Counted from the first letter of the stretch, positions 16,904-31,750 are shown. The stretch is 64,000 nucleotides of DNA from Sitta carolinensis (GCA_032173965.1 JAVUNC010000019.1:12635234-12699233); one strand, 5' to 3'. Numbers and translations are program-made. The notes: generated from the letters alone by a model not told the origin.

Positions 16904-18543
16904 AGAGAACTATTTGTTTTCCATATGAACTTTTTATCTGGTGTGTGGCTTTTAAGCTGTTCATCAGATTCTATTTGTACTCCAGACTGAACTGAAATGT
17001 TTCTGTCTTGCTCTCTTTTTACTCTTTTACATGATACATAATGACTGTGTCATTTTCCATTGTATAAAGAATGCTGACAGTGTTTTGGTACAAAATATAT
17101 TCTTAAAAATTATGATAATAAAAATCCAAGGGAAAGGTGCTTCTACATGAGGTATTTTGGATTTTTCTCCAGCTTGGAAATTCCCTATGGTTCCAAAGCT
17201 GATGCAGGCAGAAGATGAATTCTGTTTGGAGAGAAATTTAGCACTCTCTGTGCCTAGTGCTTTCTCCAGCTGGACATCCAAAGCCAGGTTTGCTGCTGCA
17301 GGGCCAGTGCCTGCGCCTGGCCCGCTGGCCAGTGGGAAGTGTAAGTAGCACCATGACCCTACAGTAGCACAAACCCAAAGGAATCTCCCTGAGAGCCCAC
17401 CAGTAGAGATTCCCCCTCCATGCCTGTACTGTATCCTGGAAAAGCATTTTGGCTGCCTTGGATTTTCACAGCCCCCAAACACTCGCTCTTCCCTGGGGGC
17501 CTGGTGCAGCATAGTGCCTACACCAGGGATGCCAAGGTGAACTCAGTGCAGTGTCAGGGGCATCTCTGGTGGGAGCTAGGGCCTGGTGATCCTGCCTTGC
17601 TCCTGTTCCCACCCCCTGTGCTGGGCATTCCCATTTGTTCCTGCTCCAGGAGTTCGCTCTCTGGGGTAGATGCTCTTTTGACCCTAGTTCTGGTTTTGCC
17701 TTTGTATACCTCCACCACCTGATCCTGCCCTGTTGTGGTTTCTGAGCCAGGCTTCAAGGCAAGAAATGTTGTGAATCCTCTTCTGATGGGTTATGGCTTG
17801 GCTGAGAGCTCAAGAAAGGGCAAAAAGTCACAGTTAAAGAAAGCTTCCACATCTATCTGTCTATCACCTGATTGGAAGCTTTTTAATTTTTCTTTTGCTC
17901 TTGGCAGTACCAGGCGATGGCAGGCGAAAAAAGGCTGATGTGTGTGTAACCAAGGGCTGTCTACTCGTGCTTGACTTACACTGGCTGATCATGTTAAGAA
18001 GCAGCTGCAGAACCCTTGCACATGCAGTGTAAATCAGAGAAAACTGAGGCCTTAATTGTTTCTACTCAGTTGGACTTTGGGTCAAATCCAAATGTTTTAA
18101 ATGGGAGATTGCATTGCAAAATTTATACCTGAATTTTTTGGTCTCCACAATTTAGGGATTATTCATATCTTCATTTTGGATGTAAGTCCTAATAGACATG
18201 AAATAAAAACTGTTTCCAAATTAGGCCAGGTTTATAAAATGCTTTTCAGTAAGGACAAGCAGTCTGTGAGCCTCTTGGAAGCTGCAGTTCTTCAGGACTT
18301 CAGGAGTGAATGAACAAGCCTTTGAAATCTTATGCTAAAATTTATTAGCTGAATATTTCTGTGGTTTCCTCTGTATGAGGAAGTTGATTCTGCAATGAAA
18401 GAAGTCTTGAATGCATAAAATCCATGTGGAGTGGAAACAGTCAACTTAACATAGCTTTATTTTTCCAAAAAGGAAAAAGAAAAAAATACAACTAACCAAA
18501 AAAATCACAACCAAATTATTTAATTATGTTTGGGATTGGCTGT

Positions 18544-18549
18544 AATAAA
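18544..18549 (+). terminator. LGALSL: Candidate distal poly(A) signal downstream of LGALSL
   Basis: AATAAA is followed by CTGATTTGATTT, 3.6 kb past the LGALSL stop; another AATAAA is at 18202-18207. A 3' UTR this long is possible, but nothing here proves that transcription continues this far. Confidence 0.25.
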
Positions 18550-18559
18550 GCTGATTTGA

Positions 18560-21500
18560 TTTAAAAAAACCAAAACTAGGTTATTGCCTGCTCAGAAAGA
18601 GCCTTGAAATATTTCAATGTCATGTGAGGTAGTCTGTCTAAACATATTTCACACAAACACTTTTTCACAGGCAACTTGTTAAAACTGTTACAAAATACCT
18701 TCTTTTTGTGTCACAATTAGAAGTATTTGCCCCACCTTGAAAGAACATTTTGTACTAAATATTCATATGTTGTCTATGAGAGCTTGCACTAACATATTAT
18801 ATTGTCCCTCCCCTCCTTGTCTAGTTTGAGCAGAAATAGGCGTAATATTGCTGAACCGGTTGAATGTGACATGTGCTTGAGGCCTAGCATCTTTCTCAAG
18901 GGCTGTTTTGAGTAAACAGCCTGAAAACCAAAGAGAGAGCCTGAATCACCATTCTGCTGTGCCAGCTTTCCACCCTTGTCACTCTCCTGCTGTGAGGCTG
19001 AGACTGAAGCCCAGAGATTTTCACGCAGGGAACAGCGCTGACAGTTTTATCTTCAGCTTTGAAACTATTCCCTGTGGAGGAAACAAGGCCAGAGTAGCCA
19101 CAGTGCTCATCAGCTTGCCAGGGAGGTTGGGGTAGCATGATGTGCTGTAGTCCCAACAGAGAAGGAGTTCAGAGGGCATTAGTGGGCATTCCAGAGCCAA
19201 ACAAGTGCACAGGCCATGGAGATACAGGGCAGCATCCCAGGGATAGGCTTTTTCCACATTTTTAGCTGCCCCCTTCTGCAACCCCCTACCAGGACTTGTG
19301 GCAAGAAAACAGAATTGCTTACAAGCTTGGACAGCATGGATTGGTTCACGTTGCTACTTGCCTGATGTAAAAGAAGCTGCCAAATAAATAACAGGAGAAT
19401 ATAGCAGTAGCCAGGCCACTAAGGTATTTTTTCCCCACAGACATTCAAGCAATATATCTGATGTGGGGCTCATTTGGCCTCCTATCCACAGGAAACGCTC
19501 CCCCAGAGAACTCAAGCATTTTTTTCTGCACTGAGGCTGCACAAAGACCTTTCCATGCAGAAAACTGCAGAACAACAATTCTACTGAGCGAGTTAGCAAC
19601 CTCCCAGCACCCCTGGAGTTGACATGATAATGTAAGGAACTGAATGCCAATGTCAGGAGCTGAGCTCCAACAATGTCAGGAGCTGAAGGCAGCCATAAAT
19701 GCTTACTGTGATAAGCACAGAAGGAAGAAAAGCTTACGCCAGTGTAGGAATGGTAAGTGACCTGGTGAGGGGTTTTGTAATTATGATATTGTTCTGATTT
19801 TCTCATGTGGATCAGAAAGCACACAGGTGAAAGTCACTTAACAATGAATGGTGTGCAGGGTTAGAACCAAGGCCAACCCAAACAGGGAGGAAAAAAATGA
19901 GCTGCAGGCGCCCTATCTGGCTTTGATACACCCTCCCAGCTCCTCCCAGCAATCACTGCTGCAATGATCACAGACAATTACTACAACAAGGAGATTCAGC
20001 AGCATGCGCAAGATCAAAATAATAAACTCCTGCTCTGTCACAGGTCTTCCCTAGCTCCTGTTGCTAGGCCTCTCCCTGATTTGTCAACAAATAATTGTGT
20101 TCTTCTGCTTTTAAAATCCATGTCAAAAATCCCTCTGACTTTCATGGAAATAGGTCCCTAAGAAAAAGAATTATTTCTAGCTCTCACTCTCCAGTTATTT
20201 TCAGCTGGGGCATACTCTAAAACTGAGTTTATTTTTAAGTGTGAATAGAGGACTATTTCTGACTGCATTATACATTGGATAGAGTCAACAGGAAGCACAG
20301 CCTCTCTCTGCTGCTGGAACACTGGTTTCACAGTTTGCTGAAGAAATCTCTTGTATTTATTACTCTCCAGTTTTAAAAAGCGAGAGTGTGCACAAAATGA
20401 CTGGGCAATAACAGTAATATGTATCATTCACCACAGATCTATTTTTATGTGTTGTTGTGATGATTTCATAATGAACTTTTAATAACAATAAAACATGAAA
20501 TCTTCACTAGGTTGTTCTGTCTTATCTGAACTATCAATGCTCATTACATACCCTCTTGACTTTTTAAACTTCTGGCTTTTTTGTCTCCTGTTTTTCAGAC
20601 TCTTTTCCTCATTAGACTGTAGTGTGAAACTTCAGAATGAGATGTGCAGCTTCGGTAGCAGCTTGTGTAAAACAAGCTTTACAGTTTAAATGCACCATGC
20701 AGAACAATCAAATAACTTCATTAGAGGAAAGAACAGCTTGCTGACTCTTGCAAGACTCGTGGTGGCATCACTGGGCAGTGTAAGCCTCAGGAGCTAACAG
20801 GCACAACTCAGACCTCAGGGCCAGGCTATGAGGCACAGGTCACCCATCCCTTCTGCACAGGGTAAAACCACAGAGTAACTCACACGGTGTTTTCAGCTCA
20901 CTCTGATGGGGCTGCATTCATAGGTGGATGTTACAGGGTGAGTAAAACCACCAGATCAGCTCCAGAGGCACATTATTATGAGATCCAATGTTTCACTTTT
21001 TGGCATCACCTCAAGTAAAGTTCACATTGGCCTGACTGAGTGCAAGAGAAAACTTTAGGTCTCAGCTTCTCTCAGTTAAAGTTATTGGAAAAATTCTGTG
21101 TGACCCAAGTGGGTAAAGGGTTATGCCCTACATCCTCTTGTGGCTGTTATACACAGGGGAGGTTTCCTGAGGGAAACCTCAACATTCAGACAGTACTAAA
21201 GCAGCAGATGAACAGCATTTGAATACACCTATTACTGTGGTTTTTCTTCCAATAATATGACTAATTCAGATGCTGCACAGGAAGTTCATCCTAGCTCTAA
21301 GCCATAAGTATTAATCTGTGGCCATCACTGCTCAAAGCCAGACAGAGATTGGATCTTTGCTTACTGCACACAACCCTAAGAAAGAATCTGGAGATTCTGA
21401 GATAAAACACGGCTTTTGGTAACCTCAATGCAAACCAGAAATGGCTGTGAATGGTATAAAAGCATCACTTAGTCCCCATAAGAAAACAGAAGCACAGCAC

Positions 21501-24500
21501 CTGCAGAAGCGCCATGGAGGCTGTATGTTAAATTTCACCACTTGTATGGGCTAACTCCTACAGAGGCCCTTGGAAGGCTCTCACTTGATCTGTAATACTA
21601 AAGTAAACTTCAGGCATGTTTTGGGGCAGAAGAGAAGGGGTGTGGAGGATGGTGTGGCTAGAACCATGTGTACTTCTCTCCTGTTCAGAACAGTACTACA
21701 GACACCTCACAGCTGGGCCTTGTTTTGCAGGAGTGTTTCTGAGCTTCAAGTGAAGTCAATTCATGTTGAGTGATTTACTCACAGGAATACCACCAATATG
21801 ACTCCTTGCTAGCACTGCACTTGATTTTATTTTTAAATTATTACTTTCATCACTTTTCTAAGAATAAAGACTGGCTCTGAAACATCATGTCAGCTCCAGC
21901 ATTCTTCAGAAGTTACATATTTCTTATCCTGTTGAAGTTTTGATGCTTCAGTTTCCTCACTGGTGCCTTGCTAGACCAGGGCTGTGATACCAGGAGGGGT
22001 CATTCTGTGAAAGACCCTGAGAAGGAGGTGTCTTTCAGCAGCTCTCTTGCCAACAAGCAGAAGGAGACCTGCTTCTCTCTCTCAGGAGAGCAAACCAGAG
22101 CTATGCTGACTCCTGGTTGTCAGAGCCAGGCTTCCTTGTGACTCTGAAAGGCAGGAACAAAAGTCTGGCTAACCAGAAAAACTCCACTGAAGCTGAGCAG
22201 TAGATCTAAGCAGCAGAGAAAAGCAGGATTTCAGTACTAAGCAAAGTGATACTAACAGCAGAGCCACAGGCTGGAGTTGCTTCGATGGAGCAGAGAAGTA
22301 AAGCTCTGTTCTTATGGAGCAGCCTTCTGCCAAGCATGGATGGGAATGCTGGGGGTTTCTGATGGTGCTCAGTGGCTCTGCCTTTGCCTGGCTCCAAAAA
22401 ACCCCTCTGATGGGTGAAAAGCCAGTGGCTGACATTATTATAATAAATGACAAGCTCCAGTATCAGCTTCAGCATTGCATGCTCCAAGAGGCAGAGAGGA
22501 TTCTTTCCTGGCTGCTCTCAAAGAAATTTTCTGTTCAGTGGGAAAGATAATGCCTATCTAAGAGAGATCCAGACCAAAACTAAGGACAGAATATGGCTCT
22601 AGGTAGAAAAAGCACTCTTGGGAAAGCAACAGATTGACTACAACCTCTACAGGAAAACAAAGTATTTTAATTTAAAAGTAAAAAGCCTGCAGCAAGGATA
22701 GAGGGGTTCCTTTTACAACCCATTTTTGGAAGAATGATACAATTAGCTACAGTGGCTATTAAACAGACTCTGTGGGGCAAAACTGGGAGCATCTTTTGAT
22801 TATTGCATGAGTACAGAACACAGCTTCCACATGCATTCCCCCCTATTTCCATTGCCTTTTCTCAGGGATGGCCAGTCCTCTCCCTGTGAGAAGACCATGG
22901 CTGGAAACCCCACTGCCAGGGGAACTCTTCTGTGGCTTTCAGACTTTTATGTGTCTTTTAACAGACATTGACCAAGGTGTACTTTATGCAGCACCGCTCA
23001 CTGAACAACTTCAAAGCACTGTCAAAATCTAAAATTAGTGTTAATTCATTAATGCCCCTTGCCATTTCTAACATTATTGCTCTTATTCCATGGGCAGGGA
23101 GAAGGCAGAACACAGATTCAACAGCCATTACTCAGCAGTCAGTGCTGTAATTCAGAATACACTGATTTCCACACAATGTCTCATCACTGTGACTTTTGGC
23201 TATAACATTGAAGTTCAGGCTCCCAAGCCCCTTCCTTTGCTCACCACGCAGACATTATTTGGACAAAATATACAATAGTTAGGTTGAGTAAGGCTACACT
23301 GAGTAGCTCCTCTGGGATCAGAGGCACTATTTGTAATGCAAAAACCTTCCAAAATATGGCTTTTTGTAATAGTAAAAATGAATGGCATTCTGTCAATTTT
23401 TTCACAGCCTCCACTGACTCACAGTGCTTTCAACTGCCATTTAAATAATGCAGAAGAGGAGATAGAATGAGATCAGGGAGTTTGCTGCACCTTACATTTA
23501 AAAGATGGTGTGCACATGTTTCCCTAGACAAAATACAGCAATCACAACCTGAGTGATGCAAAATCACTCTCAATTTTGGTGGAAGTACACTGATAGCAAC
23601 AGAGCACCTGCTGGAGTAGGAGCTGGTTTAACATTCCCATAATAAACCTTACCACTTTGTGCTACTCCAAAGATGCTCTCAAGCAACATAATAGGATTTT
23701 ATTCAGCAAAAGGAAGCCCATGATTGTTTTAATGCACTGTTAAGCTGAAGCTGTGATAATGCAGGCTAGAAGATTATGATTTTAAGTGAAAGGAAAATTA
23801 GTTGCAATTATAATTGTTGTAGTCTTTATATATTGCCAGCTGTATTGATTACCTTCTTCCTGAGTGTGGCTGGCAACAAGGGAACATGATCCATTACCTC
23901 ATGCTAGTGCTGGAAAGCAGCAGAGATTGGTGTATTTTTAGAAACAAGATTCCCACAGTGTAATTCTAGCAACTGGGTGATCATACGCACGCATATTAAA
24001 ATACCAACAGATGAATCCCTGGACAGTACCAGCAAACATTTCACTGTTTGGGGTAGGAGGAAAGGGTGAGAATGCATAGCTCAGAAACTCAACAACTGCA
24101 AGCATAGGGGTTTTACCTCTGAGAGTGTCCTCTGAGGGAAGCTGTGAAAAGGCTAAATCTTTTCCTTTTCCTTTCTAGGATGAAAAGATTTGAGGCCAAA
24201 GGGCCCATATGTCTTCTGTCTTACCTAATCCCATTACACATGAAATTATTTCTGTACTAGTACAGAGAGCTGATGGCCATCCCTAGGCATTCTTCAAGGG
24301 CTCAGTCCTGGGCCTCAGCTACCAGCTGGCAGTGTTTGGGGTGCCCATGTTGCACAGCCAAGCACAGTGCAGAGGTCCCTGGCTCACCAAATCTCACCAG
24401 GACTGCAGAAGTACAAGGCTTATCCCTGGGAAGAAAATTGTACAGATGTGGGCAGACAGCTGGGGATGGCCAAGTTGACTGTAAGCAAAGTTGGTTGTGA

Positions 24501-27500
24501 GGCAACCAGGAGCTGCCTGTGCAGGGCCAAAGTGTAGCAGTATCTGTCAGGAACTTACAGGTCTCATAAAGAATTTATTAGTCTCATGTCAGAGAAGCTG
24601 TTCCAGACTCCAGGGAATTATATCAGTCAGGTTAACAGTCCTGCCATTGTGCTGGTTTAGACAGGACTTGTACAGGACCAGAAGAGGTCTGAAGCTTTCC
24701 ACTAAGAGGCAACACGAGCATCTGTAAGTAAAGAAGAATATGAGTTCGCTTGTGGGAGAAATAACTGAAGTACACTTAGAGCATTCAGCAGTCACTCAGG
24801 TATGTCAGTCAGTCAGAATGCCAGAATGCCAGAATCCCAGCAGACTGTTGTTGAATCCAACATAAATAAACTGATGGTCACAGACCATCACAGGAGCATG
24901 GTAACTATCACACTTGATAAAACTGGCAGAGCAAATAGCTCCCAGGCCTTGGTTGTGTTAAGTGGAATGTGTTTCGGAGGACAGCACAAGGAATGCTGTG
25001 ACAGGCAGCTATAGCATAGCTGACCTCAGAAGCCCATTCAATAATCTTGAAATCTTTATTTTTATCACCGCTATTGCAATTGGTGTTTGAGGCTATTTAA
25101 TGCCTGACCTTTTGCAGGATCCTGTTACATTTATGCATGTGGATATTGTTCAGGAATGGCAACATACTACATGCAAAGAAAATCCCTGTCTGCCTTCAAT
25201 GTGCCACTCTTCTGTCTCATTAGATGCCCTTTCATCCTCTAATAGGTGGATGAATAAAGAGAAGAGCATAACCTAACTTCTCAGTATCACTTAGCTTTCT
25301 TTACACTTTCATCATGTTTGTTATCACCTTTTTCAAGATACACAGACCTTTTCAACTTAATGACCAAATAACAAACTGGAAACTTTTTTAAAGAAGTCTT
25401 CAATCCACACTGTAAGAATTAACAGTCACCAGAATCAAAGTAAATTGCAGGTGGTGGTGAATTGCCTAACATCCTGATGTAAAGGTAAGATAAAGACCAA
25501 ATCTGGGGGTGTAGTGCAACACGAAATCCAAATGTACAGACTTTGCATATCAAGTTTTATCTTCATGTCAGAAAAGCCTCTAATTATGCTGAAATGTGTG
25601 CTTTCAAGCTTTCCTACACCTGGCCTTAACTGACTGTAACCAATGACTCCTTCCATGTCTTTCTCTCCCCACAAGGGATTTTAGACAGTGAATCTACATA
25701 GCCATGTCACCAGACCAAACAGACCTCCACTTTCTCAGCCTGTTCCCACCTGCCTCTGGCCAGCCTCCAGATAATTTTTGTGTCTTCCTTTATGTTAAAG
25801 CCATCTTCTTCTACCTGCAGTGCTGGAAGGGAGTAGCCAGACCTGGCCTTTCAGATCATACTGTTCCACAGAGAACATCTTGTTCTAGAGAGGGCATGGC
25901 TAGAAGAAACATCTTCCATAACATTTGAGGTGATGTGAGCCAAGTTTCAAACAGGACATCACAGCTTTCACTGCCAGAGTCTGCCACCCATCTTGGGCAT
26001 GTAGCAGCTCCATTTGCCATCTTCTAAGCTGCTTAGTTTAGACCTCAAAGAGATTCAGAGGGAGATCCTAGTTACCTTCACAGGTGAACTGCCATATAGG
26101 GCCATGAAGCCACAGGCTGTGCTGGTTGGCTTGCAGGCCTAGATCAGCATGCCAACACCTCCACAGCAACGTGTAACCATAGACACAAATACAGACGCAT
26201 TTACTGGGAGAAGGTGGTAGAGTGACTCCAACATGTGTCAACAGCTTCCTGGGGAGAGGATTTAAAAGTGCTGTTTGGTGCAATAAAGACTGGTGCTTAA
26301 TACACAATTTTCTGCAAAGACGCTTTTTTTTAAAATGTTTTGCTTAGGTGAGCAGAGTGACTACATTAATGGGAAAACTGGAAGCCTTTCAAGCCTTTCA
26401 GTGGGTGAGTAGTGGCTCAAATGGCAAGGGAATTTATGCCACCTTCTGCAGCATCTTATTTCAGCTGTGTTAATTCAGCCTGGTCTCTGTGGGTTCTCTA
26501 CACAGGCAGTGTAAAGAGAGCTGCTTCTCCAGAAGATGATTTAGCAGGATGATTTTGATGTCTTAAATGGTTTTCCAGAGGCCTTAGTTCAGTGATTATA
26601 CAGGAACCTTGAAGACACTCACTTCCTACCAAACACCTAAATGTAGGTGCCTGATCTCCTTTTCACACACATACACATCCCATGTTTGAAGTTAAAAAAA
26701 TAAATTAACCAGATATGGAAACAGTAGGCCAGAGACAGGTGACTCCCGATGTTTTCTTAAGTACCTATTACGAAAGAAGCTACCACCCTAAGAAAGCAAA
26801 ATCCAGCAAAAGCTTTCATTGCTGAAGGTGGAGGGAGGATTATACGTAACTAACAAAATAAAGAAGACATTTGCAGTTTTTCTTCCACAGATGTTCACCT
26901 GTCCTGCCAGGCTGGGAAGAAGAGCTGAATAAAAGGCCCTTGAAGTAGCCAGGGCACTTAGGGAACACCTGCACACCATCTCTGATTAGCATTCCATGGG
27001 CATTGCAAGCATCTTCCACACACAGGAGTAAGAACACTCTACCAACTCTATCAACTAGAAAAGCTAATGATGTGGGAAGGGCTCTGCAAACATGTGACCT
27101 TTATTTACTTTTAATTCTTCTCCATATTGCTGAGAGCAGAGTTTCTTATTAGCAAGATCCAAAGTAATTATTGGTTATGGGAACCTTAGGTGGCTTACAA
27201 GCAGGTCCTGCATTGCCAGAAAGAGATGGCAGAGAGCACTGTGTGTCACCCCCTTCCAACTGAAAGTAAAGCCAGATAAAGCAGAACTGTGTTTTGAGAA
27301 TTGATTTAACACTTTTCTTACACTGAACGGGGTAATTTTTTTCACTGTCCTTTTTGAACTATTCAGCACTGGCACATCTAGGAAGACACAAAACATTGCC
27401 TTCTTGGAATTCAAACTATGCAATAGCTCTTGGCTGGGGAGTTTATTTACAAACAACACCAGAAATGACAAATGTCTCTGTATTGAGTCTTTATTCCTTG

Positions 27501-27620
27501 GTGGTCTTTTACACTTGAACATAGAGGAAACAACTCCACAGATACTGAGGAGGTTGCAGCAGCAAACAAATCTGACCTGACCTGCTTTGGGTTGCCAGTT
27601 TTGTGCGTAGTTTACCATTA
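18560..27620. other. Intergenic region without recognisable genes
   Basis: I see only AT-rich unique sequence. Open frames are short and show no family resemblance. Small structures include a short tandem motif (ATGTCAGGAGCTGA-type) at about 19,648-19,686, an old-repeat-like stretch at 20,119-20,160, and a 9-bp hairpin with a 4-base loop at 21,169-21,190. The end of this stretch is bounded by a CR1 element. Enhancers cannot be excluded. Confidence 0.6.
20119..20160. repeat. Possible ancient repeat remnant
   Basis: ATGTCAAAAATCCCTCTGAC, then TTTCATGGAAATAGG, resembles the same old repeat type noted in the LGALSL 3' UTR (TCAAAACTCCCATTGAC, then TTCAATGG). The match is by eye and short. Confidence 0.3.
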
Positions 27621-27623
27621 TTT

Positions 27624-28192
27624 CATAGAAGCATAGAACCAGAGAACATGCTGAGTTGGAAGAGACATATCAGGACCATTGAGTCCAACTCCTGGCCCAG
27701 GACAGGTCACCCCAAGAGCCACATCCTGTGCTTGAGAGCATTGTACAAATACTTCTTGAACTCTGTCAGGCTTGGTGCTGTGACCACTGCCTTGGGGAGC
27801 CTGTTCCAGTGCCCAGCCACTCTCTGGATGAAGAACCTTTTCCTGATATCCAACCTAAACCTTTCCCAACCCAGCTTCATGCCATTTCCTCAAGTCCTGT
27901 CCCTGGTCACCAGAGTGGAGAGATCAGTGCTACCCCCTCCATTTCCCCTTGTGAGAATGTGGAAGACCCCAGTGAGGTATCCCCTCAGTCTCCTCCAGGC
28001 TGAACAGACTAAATGACCTCAGCCATTCTTCATATTCTTCCCCTCTAGGCCCCTCACCATCTTCATAGCCCTCCTTTGGACACATTGTAATATTAATGTC
28101 TTTTTTATACTGTGGTGCCCAAATTGCACACAGGGCTTGAGGTGAGGTCACACCAGTGCAGGGCAGAACTGCACAATCCCCTCCCTGAATTC
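27624..28192 (-). mobile_element. CR1 non-LTR retrotransposon, 3' fragment, minus strand
   Basis: Read on the plus strand, the left end (CATAGAAGCATAGAACC) is the complement of the terminal octamer-type repeat that ends CR1. It is followed by GCTGAGTTGGAAGAGACAT, then GTTCCAGTGCCCAGCCAC and CTCCAGGCTGAACAGAC, all hallmarks of the CR1 3' region. The element is 5'-truncated, as most avian CR1 copies are, and contains no working protein. It is a dead, ancient copy. Confidence 0.93.
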
Positions 28193-31100
28193 CAAAAGGG
28201 CTGAATGCCAGGGAGGGGTGAATGATCTCTACCTACACAAAGTCTGATTCAGCCTGGTGGGTGTTTCAGAGTGCTTTTCGTTTCTCTTGTCAGAGATTAA
28301 GTGAAGAGCTCTGGGGGAGTGGGACAGAAACCACTTGTAGGGCTCGGTCTCTGGTCACACCAATGTTGTGTGTGAGCGTGCTCGCTCTCCTGGAAGGCTG
28401 GAGCCTATACAAAGGATGGGGAATGGGCAGAGTGCCTGCAAACAGAAAGGCTCTACACAGAGACAATACCCCTCCAGCTGTTTGTTTAGCTCTAGTCAGA
28501 ATGCATCCTATTTTGTGAACTTGCCAGCACACAGGAAAAAACCATAGGATTGAAACCCCTTGCTCAGCAGATGCAGGACACAGCCTTTTTACTTTCTAAA
28601 AAAATATTATTTTTATATGCAGTCTTAGCTAGACTCAGGAGTCCTGATACATTCTAATCCACTTTAAGGTCCTTGTCCACTTCCTCCAGCTAAAGACTGA
28701 GCAAAGATTTGGGACTGTGGACTCTTAACAGAGGGACAATGACATTTTGTTAAGCCATACAAATGGCTTTTCAGACATACAACACTTCACATTTTCAAAC
28801 ATTTTTTATTGCTAGAGGGGTTCAGGATGGTGAGGTCTTTGGTGCATAGAGAATCAGTGCTTGAATTATTTTTTTTTAAACTATTTTATATTCTCCATAT
28901 CAGGATATTAGTTTTAATACTCCCTAGCGAAATGAGGAGAAAACCCTCAGATTCCTAATCAGGTTAGGCTATATTAAACCATGGGCAAAGATCTAGGCAA
29001 GGGTGCTCCTACTCTGACAGAGTGACAGCACTAAAGACATGATTTAAAGACAACAGAAATCAAAGAATTAGAAGTCACAAGACTTGGCACAGTCTTCTCA
29101 GTTTTAATTGCAGCTGGCTGCTCTGCACAATCCTCTGGAAGAATCTTCCAGGGAGCAGCCCAGTAGCTGTAAGAGACCATGCATCAAAGCCTCAAGAAAA
29201 ACAATTTTCATGCAGACAAACAATATTAATTATCAAAAAGACAAGCATCTATTTTCTTTTTGTCCTTTGCAAGAAAAGTGCAAATACATACAGGCAGTCA
29301 CACACAGATTTACTCCTGATCTTCAAAATTATTTTAGCACCAATGAGTCCAAAGCCTATATGTGTGTTAGGTAGATAACAACACAGCTTGTTGCTTTCTA
29401 CCAATAGAGGAACTTAGCATCTACAATCCCTTGGGAGACTCCTACCTTCTAGCAACCATTTTCCTGGTAAAAACAGTGTGACTGGTTGTTCATGGCTGGT
29501 TGTTCATAGATGAGCAATACCAGTGCAATGGGAAGCACAATGAGCGTATTTGTGCACCAGTGAAAGTCCTTTGGTGGTCATGCTTGCTTCCTGGGAGGTG
29601 AGATTCAACATCAAGGTGTTTGAACAACCTAAAAGAATTCACAGGAATACAACTGGTACTCAAATGCTCACACAAATGCTGCATCTTTCCCACATGCTAG
29701 CTGCCACAACTGCAGAGATTATTTCCTGTTCTTCATGAAACTCATTCACTCATTCATTCAATATCATAATTTTTTATTTCCAAGAGAAACTTGGAGACCC
29801 CTGTGGAGGCTCAGCATTAGGCTGGAGACAAATACAGCTCTGACCTACTCCTATCTGCTCCCTCTTCCCAGTTCTAGTGCAGAAAAAGAAATGGCAAGAT
29901 GCAGCTCGGGGTGTAACAGTCCACCCTATCTCACAAGGAACCTGACAATTTTCACACATGAAGCTTTCCCATAGGCAAGAGTGAGCTTTGAAAAGCTATA
30001 GAGATGAGTTTATAATGCAGCAATGACTCCTTCCATACAATCAAGAGAGCAAAACACACCACAGAGACTTAGCTGCACCAGGCCCTGGGGCACACTTGCA
30101 GCTGTGTGATGCAGCCAGAACACTTTGGAAAGCAGAGCAGTAACAAGGTAGTAATTGTGAAAGGGGAAGAAATCTATCTTAACCACTCTTACAATGAATT
30201 AAAGGCACCACAATAGTGTGCATATAACAGAATCTGACTCAGAAGTAACTGGTCTGGCTCTGTGAAAGCAAACCAGCTCCAAGGCAAACCCGAGCATGCA
30301 GTGACTCTGTCATGTTTTGTAGGGGTTATCACCCTGGTTTTCTTCTATATAGCACAGGGTTGTAGCTCTGTCTGCCTGCATCTCTGTCAGATCAAGAAAA
30401 GGGGACTCTCCAGAGAAGTGGCCTAGCTAGTGAGGGTGTATAAATTGTCAGTCAAAACCAGAGATGTGTAACTAACCCAGGTCTCTCTGAAGGCATGGCC
30501 TGTAGGATAATTTAAGCGTGTCTTGATAGTGTAGAACTACGGAGTGGAAAAATCTTGAGTGTAACCTGCTGTCAAATTGCATCTGAAGACATTTATACAG
30601 AAAAAAAGATCTAAGACTCATGGCTCAGCAGCCATGAAGTGGATACACCAACCATCCCTGACTGGCTGGCCACAGGCAAGAGAAGAATAGGCCAGTTTGT
30701 GACAGCTACCCCAGCATGTTCAGTCTACATCTTCCTCACCCCTGAAGCAACTCTACAAAGGGCAATCTGATAGCAATTGGGTTCCATCAGCACAATTCAG
30801 ATAAAATGATACCAGAAGGTACAACAGGACATACTTGTGGGGGCAGTCATGTGCTAAAATGCTGACATTATACTTGAACAAAAGCTGTTTCACATCCCAC
30901 CACTGCTTGGAATAAGAGGAGCAAGCATTTGACAGATGGGAGATTTCTGCAGTGCTCCTGAAACTCCTTCATATCTGCATGAGGATATGCTCAGGAGTCT
31001 TTGCTCCTCAAAACACCCAGGCCATTGCCAACAGGTTTTGTACCAAGAATTAATTGCTGCCCAAAGATCTGTGAATTATCCCATAAACAGCAGCATTAGA

Positions 31101-31689
31101 GACAGGCTGCCAAGGAGCCAGAGGCCTGATTCTGGGAGACGGCTGCATGCCTAGCAAGGGTCATGAGTCTGGGCCCCTCCACAGAGAACTTGGAAATTCC
31201 ACCCAGTATGAAACAGTGGTATATACCCAGTAAGAATGAGTTACTAAGGATATATTCTTTGCCCATGGGATATCTTGCCAAAGAAGAGAAGGCCATTTGC
31301 AGCAAAATATGGATAAATATGGATATAATATGGATTGTGGCCAAATTTGGAAATAATTATGTCTCCTCTGCTCCTACAACATTCCACAACTGGGCAATTG
31401 GGCCAATGCCATTTCCATGCAAACCAATTGGAGGTTGCCATCAGTCATTCATTTAAATCCACTGAACTGCTGACCTACATCTGAGCAAACAGACAGAAAA
31501 GACCCTGTGGCCTATATTATAAACAATTCGATAAATGCAGGGAAATTGAGAAAAAAGATTCTCCTTCAGCACGTCAGCTTGGTGATGGGAATCACCAAGG
31601 CTCCTTGCAAGAAGTGTCAGACCCTATAAAATGAAAGACTTATTATGTGTTTTACACTTTTTATCAGCTCAGTAGTTAAAAACTGAAAA

Positions 31690-31750
31690 CTGTGAGCCAA
31701 ATTGATGCTAATGCACATCCATTGAGTTCAGTAACTTTAGAGTTGGGATG
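31690..31750. repeat. Possible ancient repeat remnant
   Basis: GAGCCAAATTGATGCTAATG, then CATTGAGTTCAGTAACTTTA, resembles the old archosaur/turtle repeat built around CATTGACTTCAGTGGAGTTA. The similarity is short and judged by eye. Confidence 0.3.

Noticed and set aside
26200..26310. Possible LTR end (TTTAAAAG, then CAATAAAG, then a CACA end)
   Set aside because: The hexamer and AT-rich box are too common in this region, and no matching left end or primer-binding site is seen.
27603..28016. 137-codon open frame at the first CR1
   Set aside because: It is antisense to the CR1 3' region and exists because that repeat lacks stops in this frame.
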